Below are positions 7,152 through 16,220 of a stretch of 64,000 nucleotides of DNA, one piece after another; the stretch's first letter is position 1; every line of letters begins with the position of its first letter. Under the pieces are notes generated by a model that saw nothing but the letters and a program-made list of their open reading frames with translations, had not been told where the DNA came from and ran no database searches. The translations under genes and the position numbers were made by a program. Origin of the DNA: JAWQFO01 sp033436665 (GTDB taxonomy: Bacteria > Pseudomonadota > Alphaproteobacteria > Rhodobacterales > Rhodobacteraceae). The stretch covers positions 62,001-126,000 of the forward strand of contig NZ_JAWQFO010000006.1 in assembly GCF_033436665.1 (NCBI RefSeq). Reading direction: 5' to 3'.

Positions 7152-8729
7152 ATGACGATAAGAACGTTGATGCTTACTTCCGCGGCACTTGCAGCCTTTT
7201 CCGGCGCAGTTCAGGCGGAGAACGTGCTCAAGTGGGGAGCCAACCGCGACATCGGATCGCTCGATCCGTATTCTTACGGCGACAGCTTCACCATCAATGT
7301 GCTCAACCATGTCTACGAAGGGCTGGTGCGCTACAATGAGGAGCTCAAGATCGAACCGGCGCTCGCGGAATCCTGGGAAATTCTCGAGGACCAGGTGACC
7401 TGGCGCTTCAAGCTGCGCGAGGGCGTGACCTTTCACAACGGCAACCCGTTCACCGCGGAGGATGTCGTCGCCTCGCTGCAACGCGTCAGCCACGAGACCT
7501 CGCCGCTCAAGGGCAACCTGCCGGCCTATGTCTCGTCCGAGGTCGTGGACGAGCTGACCGTCGACGTGACGCTGAACGGGACCTACCCGCTCCTGCTGAA
7601 CGACCTCACCAACATCCACATCTTCGACAAAGAGTGGATGACCGAGAACGATTCGCTCCTGCCCACCGACATCGGCGCAGGCACCGAAGGCTTCGCGACC
7701 TACAACGCCAACGGCACCGGCCCCTTCGTGGTCGAAAGCCGGCAGCCGGACGCCAAGACCGTCTTCGTGGTGAACCCCGAGTGGTGGGACGAGCCGCGCC
7801 ACAACCTCGACCGCATCGAGCTGTCGCCGGTCACGTCGGCCGCCACGCGCGTGGCCGCGCTGCTCTCGGGCGAGATCAACTTCACCAATGACGCTCCGGT
7901 GCAGGATCTTCCGCGCCTCGAGGCGGCGCCGAACGTGAAGGTGCTTGAAGGCGTCGACCTGCGCACCGTGATGATCGGCTTTCCGTTCCGCGACACGCTG
8001 GTCTCTGGCGAACCCAATCCCTTCAAGGAAAAATCCGTCCGCGAGGCGCTTTACAAGGCCATCGACCTCGACCTGATCCACCAGAAGGTGATGCGCGGCA
8101 AGTCCCGCATCGCCGGCGCGACAGTCGCCCCGCCGATCCCGGGATATGCCGAGGAACTCGACGCGCTGCCCGAACACGATCCCGATGCCGCCAAGACCCT
8201 GCTCACCGAGGCGGGCGTTCCGGAAGGTCTCGAGTTCGAATTCAACTGCCTGTCCGACGGGCTGGTGAACGAAGAGCAGTTCTGCCAGGCCATCGCCTCG
8301 ATGTGGTCGCGCATCGGACTCGCCCCGAAGCTCGACGTCGCCCCGCGCGCGGTCCAGACGCCCAAGCGGACCAACGGGCAGACCGACATCTACACGCTCG
8401 GCTGGGCCACGCTGCCGATGCTCGACGCCTATTCGCCGCTTTTGCAGATCTTCCACACCAAGGAAGGCAATTCCGGCGTCTTCAACTGGGGCGGCTGGTC
8501 CTACCCCGAGCTCGACACGCTGGTGCAGCAGGCCGGCATGGAACTCGACGAAGGCAAGCGCCTCGCGCTCGAAACCGAGGCCCTTGGCATCGTCAAGGAA
8601 GAGATGATCATGCTGCCGTTGCACCAGCAGCCGATGGCCTGGGCGGTCACAGACGAGGTGAAGGAGATGCCGCTCTTCCCGGACAACAAGCCACGGCTGT
8701 GGTTCGCACAGGTCAGCGAAGGCAGCTGA
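7152..8729 (+). CDS. ABC transporter substrate-binding protein, peptide/nickel (family 5) type
   Basis: A 525-residue periplasmic binding protein with a signal peptide (MTIRTLMLTSAALAAFSGAVQA). It has the family signature around WGANRDIGSLDPYSYGD, ALAESWEILEDQVTWRFKLREG and VTFHNGNPFTAEDVV. The start is the ATG at 7152; reading frame upstream lacks the signal peptide. It heads an operon of two permeases, two amidohydrolases, two ATPases and a deaminase. Families like this import far more than peptides, and the enzymes downstream suggest a cyclic amide or heterocyclic amine. Confidence 0.92.
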   Translation: MTIRTLMLTSAALAAFSGAVQAENVLKWGANRDIGSLDPYSYGDSFTINVLNHVYEGLVRYNEELKIEPALAESWEILEDQVTWRFKLREGVTFHNGNPFTAEDVVASLQRVSHETSPLKGNLPAYVSSEVVDELTVDVTLNGTYPLLLNDLTNIHIFDKEWMTENDSLLPTDIGAGTEGFATYNANGTGPFVVESRQPDAKTVFVVNPEWWDEPRHNLDRIELSPVTSAATRVAALLSGEINFTNDAPVQDLPRLEAAPNVKVLEGVDLRTVMIGFPFRDTLVSGEPNPFKEKSVREALYKAIDLDLIHQKVMRGKSRIAGATVAPPIPGYAEELDALPEHDPDAAKTLLTEAGVPEGLEFEFNCLSDGLVNEEQFCQAIASMWSRIGLAPKLDVAPRAVQTPKRTNGQTDIYTLGWATLPMLDAYSPLLQIFHTKEGNSGVFNWGGWSYPELDTLVQQAGMELDEGKRLALETEALGIVKEEMIMLPLHQQPMAWAVTDEVKEMPLFPDNKPRLWFAQVSEGS

Positions 8730-8737
8730 CCCTTTCC

Positions 8738-8773
8738 AACGCAGGACGCGGGGCGCGCGCCGCCCTGCGTTTT
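8738..8773 (+). promoter_or_regulatory. Hairpin between binding-protein and permease genes
   Basis: Arms AACGCAGG (8738-8745) and CCTGCGTT (8764-8771), followed by TT, enclose an 18-base GC-rich loop that can pair further. Partial terminators or stabilising hairpins after the binding-protein gene are common and keep it more abundant than the permeases. Confidence 0.5.
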
Positions 8774-8804
8774 GCATCCCCTCTCTCATCAAGAGGATCC
8801 TTCG

Positions 8805-9797
8805 ATGCTCGCCTTTCTCATCAAGCGCACCGCCAACGCGGCCTTCGTCATGCTGGCGGTCGCTTTCTTGGCCTTCACGATCTTCCGGTTCTTCGGCGAT
8901 CCGGTCGAGATGATGGTCAACGAACAGGCCACCCAGGCCGACCGCGCCGAACTGCGCGAACGCCTCGGCCTGAACGACGGGTTCGTGACCCAGTACACGC
9001 GCTTCGTGACCAACGCCGTGCAAGGCGATTTCGGGATCTCCTACCGCAACCAGCAGGACGTGATGGTGCTGATCGGCGAACGCTTCCCGGCCACCTTCGA
9101 GCTGGTTCTCGTAGCGACAATCATCTCTCTGGTCGTCGGCATCCCGCTCGGCGTGATCACCGCGGTGCATCGCAACTCGCGGCTCGCCAACGCCCTGCAA
9201 CTGGGCTCGATCGTCGGCGTCTCCCTGCCCTCCTTCGTGGTCGGGATCATGCTGATCCTCGCCTTTTCGGTCTCTCTGGGCTGGCTGCCCGCCTTCGGTC
9301 GCGGCGACACGGTCGATCTCGGCTGGTGGTCGACCGGGCTGCTCACGCCCTCGGGGCGCGCCGCACTCGTGCTTCCGGCGATCTCGCTTTCGACCTTCCA
9401 GATCACGCTGGTCATGCGCCTCGTGCGCGCCGAGATGCTCGAGACGCTGCGCACCGACTACGTCAAGTTCGCCCGCGCCCGCGGCGTTCCCGCCGCGCGA
9501 GTGAGCTGGGTACACGCCCTGCGCAACTGCCTGATGCCCGTGATCACCCTGACCGGCATGCAGATCGGCAACCTTATCGCCTTCGCGCTCGTCACCGAGA
9601 CCGTGTTCCAGTGGCCGGGCATGGGCATGCTCTTCATCCAGGCCGTGACCTTCGTCGACATCCCGGTGATGGCCGCCTACCTGATGCTCGTCTCCTTCAT
9701 CTTCGTCGCCCTCAACACCGTCGTCGACGTCACCTACGCCTGGGTCGACCCGCGCCTGCGCGACGACGCCGCCAAAGCCGGAGGGGCCAATGGCTGA
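8805..9797 (+). CDS. ABC transporter permease, DppB/OppB type
   Basis: A 330-residue inner-membrane permease with about six helices. N-terminal MLAFLIKRTANAAFVMLAVAF, the periplasmic segment with GDPVEMMV and LNDGFVTQYTRF, and the EAA loop (ARARGVPAARVSWVHALRNCL) match DppB. The ATG at 8805 follows a GAGGATCC ribosome-site-like stretch; an ATG at 8772 is less likely. It overlaps the next permease gene by 8 nt. Confidence 0.92.
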   Translation: MLAFLIKRTANAAFVMLAVAFLAFTIFRFFGDPVEMMVNEQATQADRAELRERLGLNDGFVTQYTRFVTNAVQGDFGISYRNQQDVMVLIGERFPATFELVLVATIISLVVGIPLGVITAVHRNSRLANALQLGSIVGVSLPSFVVGIMLILAFSVSLGWLPAFGRGDTVDLGWWSTGLLTPSGRAALVLPAISLSTFQITLVMRLVRAEMLETLRTDYVKFARARGVPAARVSWVHALRNCLMPVITLTGMQIGNLIAFALVTETVFQWPGMGMLFIQAVTFVDIPVMAAYLMLVSFIFVALNTVVDVTYAWVDPRLRDDAAKAGGANG

Positions 9798-10770
9798 GCT
9801 GTCCATGTCCACCGAACCGCAACCCACCGCCACCGACGCCACGATCCTGCCGGTCCGGCGTGCGCGTCTCGCCGCGATCCGCGACAGCGACCTGTGGCAT
9901 TCGTTCAAGTTTCATCCCAGCGCGATCTTCGCCGCCTGCCTGCTGGCTTTCGTGGCCCTGACGGCTTTCCTTGCGCCGCTGATCACACCGCAGGACCCCT
10001 ACGACCTCGCCGCGCTGGAGCTCTGGAACGCCGAGATCCCGCCGATCTGGAACGCCAACGGCCAGTGGCCCTACCTTCTGGGCACGGATACGCAGGGCCG
10101 CGACATCCTTTCGGCGATCCTCTACGGCTCGCGCATCTCTCTGGTCATCGGCTTCGCCTCGGTCATGGTCGCCCTCGCCGTCGGTCTGACGCTCGGCCTG
10201 GTCGCGGGCTACTTCGGCGGCTGGATCGACAACGTGATCATGCGCCTCGGCGACGTGCTTCTGTCGATGCCCTTCATCCTGATCGCGATCCTGATCACCG
10301 CCGTCGCGACCGCCTCCTTGCCGCCGGGGCTCAAGGACGTACTGGCCGCGCCGATCCTGATCTTCGCCATCGCCGTGCCAAGCTGGGTGCAATACGCCCG
10401 CACCGTGCGCGCCTCGGCCATGGTCGAGCGCAAGAAGGAATACGTGCAGGCCGCCCGGCTGATCCGCGTGAAGCCCTGGCGCATCATGCTGCACCACATC
10501 CTGCCCAACTGCCTGACGCCGATCCTCGTGGCCGCCACGCTGAACTTCGGCCTGGCGATCCTGTCCGAGGCGACGCTCAGCTTTCTCGGCGTCGGCATGC
10601 CGCCCGACCAGCCGAGCCTCGGAACGCTGATCCGGATCGGCAACCAGTACCTCTTTTCCGGCCTCTGGTGGATCGTCGTCTTTCCCGCCGTTCAGCTCTG
10701 CCTGATCGTCCTGTCGGTCAACATGATCGGCGACTGGCTGCGCGATGCCCTCAACCCCAAACTGAGATAA
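9790..10770 (+). CDS. ABC transporter permease, DppC/OppC type
   Basis: A 326-residue permease partner of the preceding gene. It has the DppC hallmark LLGTDTQGRDILSAILYGSR in the first third, an EAA loop (AARLIRVKPWRIMLHHILPNCL) and ends in the usual GDWLRDALNPKLR. The cytoplasmic N-terminus (about 45 residues) is ordinary for this subunit. Translation is coupled to the upstream permease by an 8-nt overlap, and the next gene starts 3 nt after the stop. Confidence 0.92.
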   Translation: MAELSMSTEPQPTATDATILPVRRARLAAIRDSDLWHSFKFHPSAIFAACLLAFVALTAFLAPLITPQDPYDLAALELWNAEIPPIWNANGQWPYLLGTDTQGRDILSAILYGSRISLVIGFASVMVALAVGLTLGLVAGYFGGWIDNVIMRLGDVLLSMPFILIAILITAVATASLPPGLKDVLAAPILIFAIAVPSWVQYARTVRASAMVERKKEYVQAARLIRVKPWRIMLHHILPNCLTPILVAATLNFGLAILSEATLSFLGVGMPPDQPSLGTLIRIGNQYLFSGLWWIVVFPAVQLCLIVLSVNMIGDWLRDALNPKLR

Positions 10771-10773
10771 GAC

Positions 10774-11949
10774 ATGAAGACCCTGAAGAACGTTCGCCCG
10801 ATGGGCGCCGCCCCCACCGACCTGCATATCGCCGAAGGCCGTTTCGTCGCCACGGCCCCGGACGGCGCCGAAACCGTCGACTGCGGCGGCCGCATCCTGA
10901 TCCCGGGGCTGGTCGAGGCTCATACCCACCTCGACAAGTCGCTTCTCGGCATGCCCTGGTACCGCAACGAGGTCGGCCCGCGCCTGATCGACAAGATCAC
11001 CAACGAGCGCGAGGTGAAGGTCTCGCTCGGCCTCGACCCGCAGGTGCAGTCCGAGCGGCAGGCGATCCTGTCGGTCTCGCACGGGACCACGCATATCCGC
11101 AGCCACGTCGACGTTGACACCCACCACGGGCTGCGCGGCGTCGAAGGCGTGCTCGAGACGCGCGAAAAACTCAGGGACCTCGTAGAGATCGAGATCGTGG
11201 CGTTTCCGCAATCCTCGATGATGGCCCGCCCCGGCACGGTCGAGATGATGGACGAATCCCTGAGCCTCGGCGCGGACGTCGTCGGCGGGATCGACCCCTG
11301 CGGCATCGACCGCGACCCCAAAGGCCAGCTCGACGCGGTGTTCCGGCTTGCCGAGAAGCACGGCAAGCCGATCGACATCCACCTGCACGAACGCGACGCG
11401 CTTGGCGGCTTCTCGATGGAAGAGATCATCGCCCGCACCCGTGCCCACGGTATGCAGGGCAAGGTCACGATCAGCCACGCCTTCTGTCTCGGCATGAACG
11501 ACCGCGCCTATGTCGCGGACCTCCAGGCGCAGCTGGCCGAGAACCGCATCCACATCATCACCACGGCCCCCGCCTCCGCGCCGGTCCCGGCAGTGAAGGA
11601 GTTGAAGGCGGCCGGCATTCTCACCGGCTCGGGGTCGGACGGCATCCGCGACACCTGGGGGCCCTACGGTAACGCCGACATGCTGGAACGCGCGATGTTC
11701 GTGGGCCAGCGCAACAACCTGCGCCGCGACGACGAGGTCGAGCTGGCGCTCGACATCTGCACCTTCGGCGGAGCCGCGATCATGGAGCTCGACGGCTACG
11801 GGCTCGCGCCCGGCGACCGCGCCGACTGCGTGCTGGTCGAAGGAGAAACGCTGGCCGAGGCGGTCGCGGCTCGCGCCCCGCGCAAGCTGGTGCTGAAAGG
11901 TGGCGAGATCACCGCCCGCGATGGCCGGTGCATCCGGGAGGCCCCGTGA
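10774..11949 (+). CDS. Amidohydrolase family protein, cytosine deaminase (CodA)-like
   Basis: A 391-residue metal-dependent hydrolase. It shows HTHLDKS (metal ligands, about residue 50), HVDVDTHHGLRG, IDIHLHERD, KVTISHAF and a late Asp in TGSGSDGIRDTWGPYGNADML, the order and spacing of cytosine/isoguanine deaminases. It would release ammonia from a pyrimidine-, triazine- or purine-like ring; the exact substrate cannot be read. It lies in an operon with an ABC importer, a second amidohydrolase and a nucleoside deaminase, which supports ring catabolism. It overlaps the next gene by 4 nt. Confidence 0.85.
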   Translation: MKTLKNVRPMGAAPTDLHIAEGRFVATAPDGAETVDCGGRILIPGLVEAHTHLDKSLLGMPWYRNEVGPRLIDKITNEREVKVSLGLDPQVQSERQAILSVSHGTTHIRSHVDVDTHHGLRGVEGVLETREKLRDLVEIEIVAFPQSSMMARPGTVEMMDESLSLGADVVGGIDPCGIDRDPKGQLDAVFRLAEKHGKPIDIHLHERDALGGFSMEEIIARTRAHGMQGKVTISHAFCLGMNDRAYVADLQAQLAENRIHIITTAPASAPVPAVKELKAAGILTGSGSDGIRDTWGPYGNADMLERAMFVGQRNNLRRDDEVELALDICTFGGAAIMELDGYGLAPGDRADCVLVEGETLAEAVAARAPRKLVLKGGEITARDGRCIREAP

Positions 11950-13379
11950 CCGGACGCACGCTCCTCTCCGCCCGCTGGGTCGTGGGCCACGAAGACGGCA
12001 GGCATGTCGTGCATGAAAACGGGGTCGTGGTCATCGAAGGCGCGCGCATCCTGCATGTCGGACGCAGCTTCGACGGCGAGGTCAGCGCAAGCCGGGACTA
12101 CGGCGCGGCGGTGATCTGCCCGGGTTTCGTCGATCTCGACGCGCTGTCGGACCTCGACACCACCATCCTCGGCTACGACAACGGCCCGGCGTGGAAAAAG
12201 GGCCGGGTCTGGCCGCAAAGCTACATCGACCGCGGGCCGTACGAGATGTACGGCCCCGAAGAGCTGGCCTTTCAGAAGCGTTTTGCCTTCGCACAGCTGA
12301 TCCGCAACGGGATCACCACCGCCCTGCCCATCGCGTCGCTCTTCTACCGCGCCTGGGGCGAGACGGTCGCGGAATTCGACGCCGCCGCGCAGGCCGCGAC
12401 AGACCTCGGCCTGCGCGTCTATCTCGGCCCGGCCTACCGCACCGGCGGGCAGGTCACGGATGATGCCGGAAACATCCGCGCCGTCTATGACGAGGCGCGC
12501 GGGATGCAAGGACTGGAAGATGCCGCCGCCTTCGCCCGGCGCATCGACGGCACCGGCGGCGGCCTCGTGCGCGCCATGTTCGCCCCGGACCGGATCGAGA
12601 CCTGCACCGAGGCGTTGCTGCAACGCACCGCGGCGCTTGCCGCCGAGATGGGCGCGCCGGTGCGCCAGCATTCCTGCCAGTCGCCGACCGAGCTGCGGCT
12701 AATCGAGGACCAGCACGGCACCACGCCGATCGACTGGTTGGCGCGCATCGGCGCGCTCGGGTCCAACTGGCTCTTGCCGCACGGCACCCACGCCAGCCCG
12801 CGCGACTTCGCACTCATGGCCGAACACGGGGCGACGCTGGTGCATTGCCCGCTGGTCTCGGCGCGACACGGCGGGCTGCTGACGTCCTTCCCGAACTGCC
12901 GCGACATGGGCATCAACATCGGCCTCGGCACCGACACCTGGCCGCCCGACATGATCCTGAACATGAGCCTCGGCATGATGACGGCGCGCATCGCCGAAAG
13001 CATGGAGGCGATCCGCAGCGAGGACGTGTTCGACGCCGCCACGCTCGGCGGGGCGCGGGCGCTCGGTCGTGACGATCTCGGCCGTCTCGCCCCCGGAGCC
13101 TGCGCCGACATCGCCGTGGTGGACCTGCGCAGGACCCTTCAGACCCCCGACCCGATCCAGACGCTGATGACCTCCACCTCGGGCCGCGACGTGCGCGACG
13201 TCTGGATCGCCGGGCGCTGCGTCATGGAGGATCGCGTCATTCCCGGCTTCGACGTCGAGGCCGAGACCACCCGCACGCAGGCCCAATTCGACGGATTGAT
13301 CGCCAAGTACCCGGACCGGACGGCGGGCCACCCGCCGGTCGAACACATCTTCACACCCAGCTACAGGAGGGCGCAATGA
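11946..13379 (+). CDS. Amidohydrolase family protein, ATZ/TRZ-type
   Basis: A 477-residue enzyme of the chlorohydrolase/TrzN-AtzB branch. Metal-site features are GFVDLDALSDLD in place of the usual HTH, then VRQHSCQSPTE, LLPHGTHAS, LVHCPLVSARHG and LGLGTDTWPPDM. The usual HxH after GF(V)D is absent (VDLDALSD), so the first two metal ligands differ from canonical members. This may mean a mononuclear variant or a different chemistry. The GTG at 11946 overlaps the previous stop (GTGA). Context points to the same heterocycle pathway as the CodA-like enzyme. Confidence 0.8.
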   Translation: MTGRTLLSARWVVGHEDGRHVVHENGVVVIEGARILHVGRSFDGEVSASRDYGAAVICPGFVDLDALSDLDTTILGYDNGPAWKKGRVWPQSYIDRGPYEMYGPEELAFQKRFAFAQLIRNGITTALPIASLFYRAWGETVAEFDAAAQAATDLGLRVYLGPAYRTGGQVTDDAGNIRAVYDEARGMQGLEDAAAFARRIDGTGGGLVRAMFAPDRIETCTEALLQRTAALAAEMGAPVRQHSCQSPTELRLIEDQHGTTPIDWLARIGALGSNWLLPHGTHASPRDFALMAEHGATLVHCPLVSARHGGLLTSFPNCRDMGINIGLGTDTWPPDMILNMSLGMMTARIAESMEAIRSEDVFDAATLGGARALGRDDLGRLAPGACADIAVVDLRRTLQTPDPIQTLMTSTSGRDVRDVWIAGRCVMEDRVIPGFDVEAETTRTQAQFDGLIAKYPDRTAGHPPVEHIFTPSYRRAQ

Positions 13380-14344
13380 CCGACAGCGTTCTGGACGTCC
13401 GCGGCCTTAGGGTCGAGTTTCCAAGCCGGCACGGCACGCTCACCGCCGTCGACGACATCACGCTGAGCATCGGCAAGGGCGAGATTCTCGGCGTGGTGGG
13501 GGAATCCGGCGCCGGCAAGTCGATGACCGGAATGGCCATTCTCGGCCTGCTGGAACCGCCGGGCCGCATCGCCTCGGGCGAGATCCGGCTTTCCGGCAAC
13601 CGCATCGACAACCTGTCCGAGGACGAGATGCAGAAGGTGCGCGGGCGCCGCATCGGGGCGATCTTCCAGGACCCGCTCACCTCGCTCAACCCGCTGTTCC
13701 GCGTCGGTGACCAGCTCGTCGAAACCATCCGCCTGCACACCGGGCTTGGCAAGCAGGCCGCGCGCGCCCGCGCCATCGACCTGATGCGCGAGGTTGGGAT
13801 CCCGGCGGTGGAGGAACGCATCGACAACTACCCGCACCAGTTCTCCGGCGGCATGCGCCAGCGCATCGTCATCGCCTTGGCGCTGTGCGCCGAACCCGAG
13901 CTGATCATCGCCGACGAGCCCACGACGGCGCTCGACGTCTCGATCCAGGCCCAGATCACCGCCCTGCTCAAGCGGCTCTGCCGCGAGCGCGGCACTGCGG
14001 TGATGCTGGTCACGCACGACATGGGCGTGATTGCCGAAACCGCCGACCGTGTGGCGGTGATGTATGCCGGACGCCTGGCCGAGCTGGGCAGCGTCGAAGA
14101 CGTGGTACGTCGCCCACAGCACCCCTACACAACCGGGCTGATGGGCTCGATCCCCAGCCTGCGCCGCGACGACGAAGAACTGCAGATGATCCCCGGCGCG
14201 ATGCCGCGGCTCGGGGCGATCCCGCCCGGCTGCGCCTTCAACCCGCGCTGCGCCCATGCCGGACCGCGCTGCCGGCGCGAGATCCCCCGAACATCCGGCA
14301 CCGGCGCCGCCTGCTGGCTTGCCCTGGAAGGAGAAACCGCATGA
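13376..14344 (+). CDS. ABC transporter ATP-binding protein, DppD/OppD type
   Basis: A 322-residue ATPase: Walker A GESGAGKS, signature FSGGMRQRIVIALAL, Walker B LIIADEPTTALD, H-loop VTHDMGV, and the C-terminal oligopeptide-transporter extension with the Cys-rich CAFNPRCAHAGPRC motif. It pairs with the next gene to energise the importer. The ATG overlaps the previous gene by 4 nt. Confidence 0.93.
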   Translation: MTDSVLDVRGLRVEFPSRHGTLTAVDDITLSIGKGEILGVVGESGAGKSMTGMAILGLLEPPGRIASGEIRLSGNRIDNLSEDEMQKVRGRRIGAIFQDPLTSLNPLFRVGDQLVETIRLHTGLGKQAARARAIDLMREVGIPAVEERIDNYPHQFSGGMRQRIVIALALCAEPELIIADEPTTALDVSIQAQITALLKRLCRERGTAVMLVTHDMGVIAETADRVAVMYAGRLAELGSVEDVVRRPQHPYTTGLMGSIPSLRRDDEELQMIPGAMPRLGAIPPGCAFNPRCAHAGPRCRREIPRTSGTGAACWLALEGETA

Positions 14345-15300
14345 CCACGCCCATTCTCGAGGTCGACGCGCTGGAACGTCGTTTCGACGTTTCCGCGCCC
14401 TGGCTCAACCGATTGATCGAACGCAAGCCGCGCCGCGTGCTGCGCGCCGTGGACGGCGTCGATTTCGACATCCTGCCCGGCCAGACGCTGGCGCTGGTGG
14501 GCGAGTCGGGATGCGGCAAGTCGACCATCGCCAAGCTTGTCACCGGCCTGCACGCGCCGTCGGCGGGCAACATCCGCTTCAACGGCGATCCCGACAAGAT
14601 GCAGATGATCTTCCAGGACCCCTATGCCTCGCTCAACCCGCGCTGGCGCGTCGGGCGCATCGTGGCCGAACCGCTGCGCACGCTGCACCCCGAAACACCC
14701 GAGCCCGAGGTCGCGCGACGGGTCGAGGACCTGCTGACCACCGTCGGCCTTGCCGCAGGTGACGCCACCAAATACCCGCACGAATTCTCCGGCGGCCAGC
14801 GCCAGCGCATCTCGATTGCCCGCGCACTGGCCGGTGAGCCCGAGTTCCTGGTCTGTGACGAGCCGACCTCGGCGCTCGACGTTTCGGTGCAGGCGCAGGT
14901 GCTGAACCTGATGAAGCGGCTGCAGCGCGAGATGGGGCTGACCTATCTCTTCATCTCCCACGACCTCAGCGTGGTGCGGCACATGGCCGACGTTATTGCG
15001 GTGATGTACCTGGGCCGGATCGTCGAGATCCAGCCCAAGCACGACCTCTTCGCCAATCCGCTGCACCCCTATACGCGTATGCTGCTCGACACGATCCCCG
15101 ACCTCGAAGCACCCAAGCGCGACCGCGCCCCGATGGGTGGCGAAGTGCCCTCGCCTGTTTCGCCGCCGCCGGGCTGCACCTTCCATCCGCGCTGCCCGCT
15201 GGCCTTCGACCGCTGCAAGCGCGAACGCCCCAAGCGCGAAAAGCATGTCCACGACCGCCGCGTCGCCTGTTTCGCCGCCGAGGCCAGCGCCAGTGTATGA
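14341..15300 (+). CDS. ABC transporter ATP-binding protein, DppF/OppF type
   Basis: A 319-residue ATPase: Walker A GESGCGKST, signature FSGGQRQRISIARAL, Walker B FLVCDEPTSALD, H-loop ISHDLSV, and the C-terminal CTFHPRCPLAFDRC motif. The first ~35 residues include a short insert (PWLNRLIERKPRRV) before the core, as in many DppF proteins. ATGA overlap with dppD-like gene upstream. Same importer as above. Confidence 0.93.
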   Translation: MTTPILEVDALERRFDVSAPWLNRLIERKPRRVLRAVDGVDFDILPGQTLALVGESGCGKSTIAKLVTGLHAPSAGNIRFNGDPDKMQMIFQDPYASLNPRWRVGRIVAEPLRTLHPETPEPEVARRVEDLLTTVGLAAGDATKYPHEFSGGQRQRISIARALAGEPEFLVCDEPTSALDVSVQAQVLNLMKRLQREMGLTYLFISHDLSVVRHMADVIAVMYLGRIVEIQPKHDLFANPLHPYTRMLLDTIPDLEAPKRDRAPMGGEVPSPVSPPPGCTFHPRCPLAFDRCKRERPKREKHVHDRRVACFAAEASASV

Positions 15301-15796
15301 AGCACGCTTCATGCGCCGGGCCATCGAGATCTCGGCCGAGGCACTGACCACCCCCGGGACCGAACCCTTTGGCGCAGTCGTGGTCAAGGACGGCAAGATC
15401 GTCGGCACCGGCATCAACCGTTCGGTGATGAACCACGACCCGACCTCGCATGGCGAGACCGAGGCGATCCGCGACGCAGCGCGCAACCTTCGCACCGTCG
15501 ATCTGCGCGGCACCGAGCTTTACAGCAGCTGCGAACCCTGCCCGCTCTGCGTTTCGGCCATGCTCATCGCGGGAATTTCCCGGCTCTATTACGCCGCCGA
15601 CATGGCCCAGGCGGGTGCCGCCCTCGGAGATCTGCCCGAACAGGCCCGGTTTCCCATCGACGTCGACGACATGCGGGCCCAGTGCGTGCTGCCGGCGCCG
15701 AAGCGTGCGATGCCCTGCGCACAGCATGAAAGTTCCGCTGCCGCCGAGGTTCTGGAGCGGTGGGCATCAGCGGCGCGATCCCGGTTCCAGGACTAA
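15293..15796 (+). CDS. Nucleoside/guanine deaminase-like protein (CDA superfamily)
   Basis: A 167-residue zinc deaminase. The HGETEAI motif supplies the zinc histidine and catalytic glutamate, and PCPLC supplies the two zinc cysteines. The family includes guanine deaminase and tRNA adenosine deaminase; this one most resembles GuaD-type proteins in length and in PFGAVVVKDG. I start it at the GTG 15293, overlapping dppF by 8 nt; an ATG at 15311 is possible. As the last gene of the operon it adds a third deaminase/amidohydrolase to the pathway. It is unlikely to be TadA, given its operon. Confidence 0.8.
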   Translation: MYEARFMRRAIEISAEALTTPGTEPFGAVVVKDGKIVGTGINRSVMNHDPTSHGETEAIRDAARNLRTVDLRGTELYSSCEPCPLCVSAMLIAGISRLYYAADMAQAGAALGDLPEQARFPIDVDDMRAQCVLPAPKRAMPCAQHESSAAAEVLERWASAARSRFQD

Positions 15797-15928
15797 ATCT
15801 ACAGACCATTTACCGATAGGCGTCGCTTGCGCGTGTCGCGGCAGGGTGTGTCCACCGCACTCGCGTTGCGCCCAACTGGGTGGCGCTGATGGACTGACTG
15901 ACCTCCGCGCTCGACGCCCGCCAGTAAG

Positions 15929-15944
15929 ACGGCCTTGAGGCCGT
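15929..15944 (+). terminator. Small perfect hairpin after the deaminase operon
   Basis: ACGGCCT and AGGCCGT with a 2-base loop. It lies 130 bp after the last gene of the operon. It lacks a T-run on either strand, so termination would need Rho; it may instead be incidental. Confidence 0.25.
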
Positions 15945-15947
15945 GCG

Positions 15948-16184
15948 TCAAAAATCTACTTCGTCGCTCATCAGCATTTTGAGGTTCATGTCCCGAAGAT
16001 GGCTGAATGCCCGGACCTCTAGTTCAGACACGGTAAAACGTCCCCACATCGGCGCTCCGATCGTCGACAGGATATGCTGACAGAACCGTCGCGCGTCCGG
16101 GGCCGGCGGCGCCTTTAACCGCAGTATGGGGGTCTTCGTGATGGCCAGTTCGGCGTTGTATTGTGTCGGATACGTGCTGGCCCG
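15948..16184 (-). pseudogene. Open frame without start codon, possible gene remnant
   Basis: The gap 15797-16220 has no complete gene. On the minus strand a frame open from about 16184 to TGA 15948 reads like protein (TYPTQYNAELAITKTPILRL, then RRFCQHILSTIGAPMWGRF and LRDMNLKMLMSDEVDF). It has a stop just upstream and only one internal ATG. I do not recognise the family. It is most likely the 3' end of a decayed gene at the edge of the ScpB/DUF1403/integrase island. The rest of the gap shows nothing I can name. Confidence 0.3.
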
Positions 16185-16220
16185 CCTTCACAGAGCCTTT
16201 CCATAAACATCGGCAACAGG

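Noticed and set aside
7143..9908. 921-codon minus-strand frame opposite the ABC genes
   Set aside because: A high-GC antisense shadow rich in Gly, His, Arg and Asp. The plus strand holds a complete transporter operon with clear motifs.
15293..15796. Housekeeping tRNA adenosine deaminase (TadA)
   Set aside because: It is the last gene of a catabolic operon, overlapping an ABC ATPase gene, and its sequence is closer to guanine-deaminase-type proteins.
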